From positions 1 through 16,381 of the forward strand of contig CAYJAQ010000033.1 of the NCBI GenBank assembly GCA_964368275.1: a DNA stretch of 16,381 nucleotides. Reading direction: 5' to 3'. Shown piece after piece: positions 14,458 through 16,381 of this stretch (position 1 is its first letter; each line of letters begins with the position of its first letter). Source of the DNA: CAYJAQ01 sp964368275 (GTDB lineage Bacteria > Bacillota_I > Bacilli_A > ML615J-28 > CAG-313). The notes under the pieces were generated by a model, which saw nothing but the letters and a program-made list of their open reading frames with translations, did not search any database and was not told where the DNA came from. A program made the translations under genes and the position numbers.

Positions 14458-15396
14458 TTATTTTAGAGATTCAATTTCCATTTCTAAGTCATCAATTTGA
14501 TCTTGAAGATCATCAATCTGGCGTTCCAATTTTTCAATTTTGGTCTTTAATAGTTCAAAGATAGCATTGTCACTAGCATCACTATTGACATCTAATATTG
14601 GTTCATCTTCTTCTTGTTTTTCAATAATAAGCATATCATTTTCGAGATAAACATGACAATTATTAAGTTCATCATGAAGCAACAAATCAAACAAATGCCA
14701 ATCACTATTACCCAAATTTGGGAAAATTGAATTATTAATTAATCTAGTTCTAGGCGTCAAAATGGTGTTTAAGATCCTTCTAGTATCGAGTGATTTATGA
14801 GGCATAATTACTAAAAAGCCACCAATTGGAATAACAAATTCATACTTTTTACTGTTATTATAACTATCATCATAATCACTTTCAATGATGAAACATGGAT
14901 TTTTTCTAGCTACACCATCTGCTTTTGTATAGATAAATCCGTGTGGACCGCAGCTTGGACGACTAGCATTAATGTGGTCTCCTAAAAAACAGATTTCATT
15001 TTTGGAATCAATTACCATAATAATGGTATCTTTGGGCCCTGGATGATTAGGTTGAAAACGGTTGGCTGGGACATGACGCCCAGGATTTATTAATGATTCA
15101 GGTGCCAATGTTCCATTATAATCAAAGTCAGTCCAGGTAATAATACCATTCCCTTCTGTATTAACATTAGTCTTATATGTCTCTTTGATTTGCTTAATAC
15201 CTATTCCCATCAAATAGTCAAGCGATACATTATAATGTTTAGCAAGTTCTTGTAATAAAACAATATCGGGATAATGAATTCCTTGTTCCCATTTACTAAC
15301 TGATTGAAAAGAAATATTTAAAAAATCAGCCAAATCTTTTTGACTTTCTTTATTTTTAATTCTTAAATTTTTTAGTTTTTTTGCAAATTCTTTCAT
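14458..15396 (-). CDS. Xre-family regulator with an unrecognised middle domain and C-terminal coiled coil
   Basis: DNA-binding protein of 312 residues, three to four times the length of a bare Xre protein. Residues 4-62 are a clear HTH_3 domain (SQKDLADFLNISFQSVSKWEQGI, key part QSVSKWEQG; then LQELAKHYNVSLDYLMG). Residues about 80-260 form a domain I do not recognise. It is beta-rich-looking, with PGRHVPANRFQPNHPGPKDT, a block SRPSCGPHGFIYTKADGVARK, and PHKSLDTRRI; the shape suggests ligand sensing, and a cupin-like fold is only a guess. Residues 279-312 have a regular leucine/isoleucine heptad pattern (KIEKLERQIDDLQDQIDDL and on), a short coiled coil that probably makes dimers or higher oligomers. 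The ATG follows GAGGTG at 6 nt. Its promoter carries an inverted repeat, so self-control is likely. Targets are unknown; it is convergent with the gene downstream and in tandem with the YwaF-like gene upstream. Confidence 0.85.
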   Translation of the reverse strand: MKEFAKKLKNLRIKNKESQKDLADFLNISFQSVSKWEQGIHYPDIVLLQELAKHYNVSLDYLMGIGIKQIKETYKTNVNTEGNGIITWTDFDYNGTLAPESLINPGRHVPANRFQPNHPGPKDTIIMVIDSKNEICFLGDHINASRPSCGPHGFIYTKADGVARKNPCFIIESDYDDSYNNSKKYEFVIPIGGFLVIMPHKSLDTRRILNTILTPRTRLINNSIFPNLGNSDWHLFDLLLHDELNNCHVYLENDMLIIEKQEEDEPILDVNSDASDNAIFELLKTKIEKLERQIDDLQDQIDDLEMEIESLK

Positions 15397-15414
15397 AGTT
15401 CACCTCACATTACC

Positions 15415-15449
15415 ATTATAGCTGTTTTACAAAGAAATGTAAATAACAG
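15415..15449 (-). promoter_or_regulatory. Promoter with overlapping inverted repeat, Xre-type gene
   Basis: On the minus strand: TTTACA (15443-15438), 17 nt spacer, TATAAT (15420-15415), 18 nt before the ATG. An inverted repeat covers the -35 and spacer: TTACA/TGTAA (15427-15431 with 15438-15442) continued by CTGTT/AACAG (15422-15426 with 15445-15449) after a two-base bulge. A protein bound here would block RNA polymerase. Confidence 0.65.
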
Positions 15450-15486
15450 ATAATTAGAAATAAGTTCGCCTTATACGCGAGTAATA

Positions 15487-15508
15487 AATCCCACCATTTG
15501 GTGGGATT
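15487..15508 (-). terminator. Hairpin terminator after the YwaF-like gene
   Basis: AATCCCACC (15487-15495) pairs perfectly with GGTGGGATT (15500-15508), loop of 4. It begins 2 nt after the gene's stop on the minus strand. The T tract after it is poor (TTTATTA), so termination may be incomplete and some read-through into the Xre-type gene is possible. Confidence 0.65.
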
Positions 15509-15510
15509 AT

Positions 15511-16194
15511 TTACACTTTCTTTTTCTTTACTATATAGTCATAGATTAACAAGAAGGCCGCGTACAGTGCCAGAAAAATTAATCCCGTATAGAACCAATT
15601 AAAAATTGAGTCAGGTAATAACGGATGGTTAATTTGCATAGCATCACTATTACCAATAATCTTTATGCTAAACAAACCATAGGTGATATAAATACATAAG
15701 CCCAGTGGTAAATAATACCATTTCTTTAGATCAGGTTTAAAATAACCGGTTAGAGCAACTAGCCAAACACCATGAAACATCAGTGAGTGATGTAATAAAC
15801 CACTAATAGTGCGATCATAGAAGAATGAAGCATCTTGACCAATAAAGTCAGGATAAATTAAAGTAAGTGTACCACCTAGAAAAGCACAATAAACAATAAA
15901 GTTAAAAATCTTCGCATCTTTTTTAGCAAATATTAACGTAAATGCAAATACTGTACTAGAAGTGCCACAAAAAGATGTTGGCAATAGCTTAAAAATATTT
16001 AATGAATATTCATTGCAAGCTAAGCGATTCCAAGTTACTGCTACTAACAGTAGTATGCCAGATACCTTTATAGCGATATCAGCAACCTTTTCATTCTTTT
16101 TTCCATATTTACGTACCAAAAAAATTGAAGTAAATGATAGCAATAGCGAAATCACTAAATACAATATGTGTTCAAGACCAAATATTTGTGGCAT
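15511..16194 (-). CDS. YwaF/TIGR02206-like integral membrane protein
   Basis: Polytopic membrane protein of 227 residues, the usual length for the TIGR02206 (YwaF, TMEM164-related) family, whose role in bacteria is not established. About seven hydrophobic segments lie at 8-27, 40-55, 78-91, 97-116, 138-150, 160-178 and 200-222. Family-like features are the N-terminal FGLEHILYLV, KLLPTSFCG (69-77, normally LPxxxC), TLIYPDF (111-117) and the SGLLHHSLMFHG block (131-142) with three histidines (H135, H136, H141) in or near the membrane. The C-terminus ends in a basic KKKKV. The ATG at 16194 follows AAGGAG at 6 nt. It has its own promoter, and a hairpin follows the stop. In Bacillota such genes usually stand alone, as here. 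Confidence is good for the family and low for any function. Confidence 0.82.
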   Translation of the reverse strand: MPQIFGLEHILYLVISLLLSFTSIFLVRKYGKKNEKVADIAIKVSGILLLVAVTWNRLACNEYSLNIFKLLPTSFCGTSSTVFAFTLIFAKKDAKIFNFIVYCAFLGGTLTLIYPDFIGQDASFFYDRTISGLLHHSLMFHGVWLVALTGYFKPDLKKWYYLPLGLCIYITYGLFSIKIIGNSDAMQINHPLLPDSIFNWFYTGLIFLALYAAFLLIYDYIVKKKKV

Positions 16195-16225
16195 ATGTTC
16201 TCCTTTTCAAAACTACTACTACTCT

Positions 16226-16254
16226 ATTATACCTAGAAAGGTCTTTTATTTCAA
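16226..16254 (-). promoter_or_regulatory. Promoter of the YwaF-like gene
   Basis: On the minus strand: TTGAAA (16254-16249), 17 nt spacer, TATAAT (16231-16226). The ATG is 31 nt downstream. Confidence 0.75.
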
Positions 16255-16276
16255 ATTAAACGCTAAAAATTAAGTC

Positions 16277-16337
16277 ATCATTAAAAAGCAGACACTATTA
16301 AACACTTACTTCTTCTTACGTACTGCTTTTTAATGAT
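16277..16337 (-). terminator. Long-loop terminator-like inverted repeat
   Basis: ATCATTAAAAAGCAG (16277-16291) is mirrored perfectly by CTGCTTTTTAATGAT (16323-16337), a 15-bp stem with a 31-nt loop. The AAAAAGCAG...CTGCTTTTT core is that of an intrinsic terminator and works in either direction. It overlaps the stop of the minus-strand frame that enters from the window edge. Confidence 0.6.
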
Positions 16338-16381
16338 ATTGGCGGTGGCTGTGTTGGTTATTCTTTCGGTGTTCGTCATGC
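16330..16381 (-). CDS. Possible histidine-rich C-terminal tail of a further gene (partial)
   Basis: The minus-strand frame entering at 16380 reads HDEHRKNNQHSHRQYH and stops at TAA (16332-16330). Five of 16 residues are histidine, as in tails of metal transporters or metal chaperones. The stop falls in the first arm of a terminator-like stem, which supports a gene end here. The alternative frame from ATG at 16379 gives 32 residues (MTNTERITNTATANIIKK and on) that run through the stem, which is less likely. With only 16 residues visible this is tentative. Confidence 0.3.
   Translation of the reverse strand, partial: HDEHRKNNQHSHRQYH

Noticed and set aside
15962..16273. Plus-strand 103-codon ORF at the right end
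   Set aside because: Antisense to the YwaF-like gene and its promoter; no recognisable protein.

Overview
This is a low-GC window with Gram-positive ribosome binding sites (AGGAGG type), lipoprotein signal peptides and ordinary TAA/TAG stops. It looks like an anaerobic fermenter of the Bacillota or a near relative (an Erysipelotrichia-, RF39- or Izemoplasma/Acholeplasma-like lineage is my guess; there is no rRNA or tRNA here to decide). A run of exactly 100 N at 2356-2455 shows that it comes from a draft assembly or MAG.

Layout. 1-1870 (minus): a small four-cysteine protein followed by the first 548 residues of a large secreted protein with InlB/Flg_new-like and Ig-like modules, cut by the window start. 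2062-4209 (minus): a response regulator of the LytTR class and its AgrC-like GHKL sensor kinase, translationally coupled. The kinase is split by the N-gap, but the 55 bases on each side of the gap are identical. Removing the duplicate plus the N's restores one 416-residue kinase, so the gap looks like an unmerged k-mer overlap. 4347-6018 (minus): an ABC importer lipoprotein and permease with no ATPase gene beside them. 6113-6721 (plus): a divergent Crp/Fnr-type regulator with a perfect palindrome at its own promoter. 6859-9048 (plus): a 729-residue lipoprotein fusing DUF362, flavodoxin and cyclophilin-like domains. 9106-13570 (minus): a complete hndABCD-type operon for a four-subunit NAD(P)-linked [FeFe]-hydrogenase, preceded by a strong promoter and a structured leader of about 150 nt. 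13953-14409 (plus): a small membrane protein broken by what looks like one extra T. 14458-15396 (minus): an Xre-type regulator with a C-terminal coiled coil. 15511-16194 (minus): a YwaF/TIGR02206-like membrane protein. The window ends in a terminator and a 16-residue histidine-rich tail of a further minus-strand gene.

How the genes fit together. The best-defined function is hydrogen metabolism: HndA (NuoE-like), HndB (thioredoxin-like ferredoxin), HndC (NuoF-like flavoprotein) and HndD (H-cluster subunit) should pass electrons between NAD(P)H, possibly ferredoxin, and protons. The flavodoxin-bearing lipoprotein converges on this operon across a shared bidirectional terminator, and the Crp/Fnr regulator sits upstream of it. 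A redox theme for 6113-13570 is plausible but rests on proximity only. The two-component pair, surface protein, Xre regulator and YwaF-like protein look like separate transcription units.

No CRISPR array, transposase, phage gene, tRNA or rRNA was seen. The most unusual items are the triple-domain lipoprotein, the HndC N-terminal domain that has lost its cluster cysteines, the orphan importer pair, and two interrupted genes (one assembly artefact, one probable single-base frameshift).
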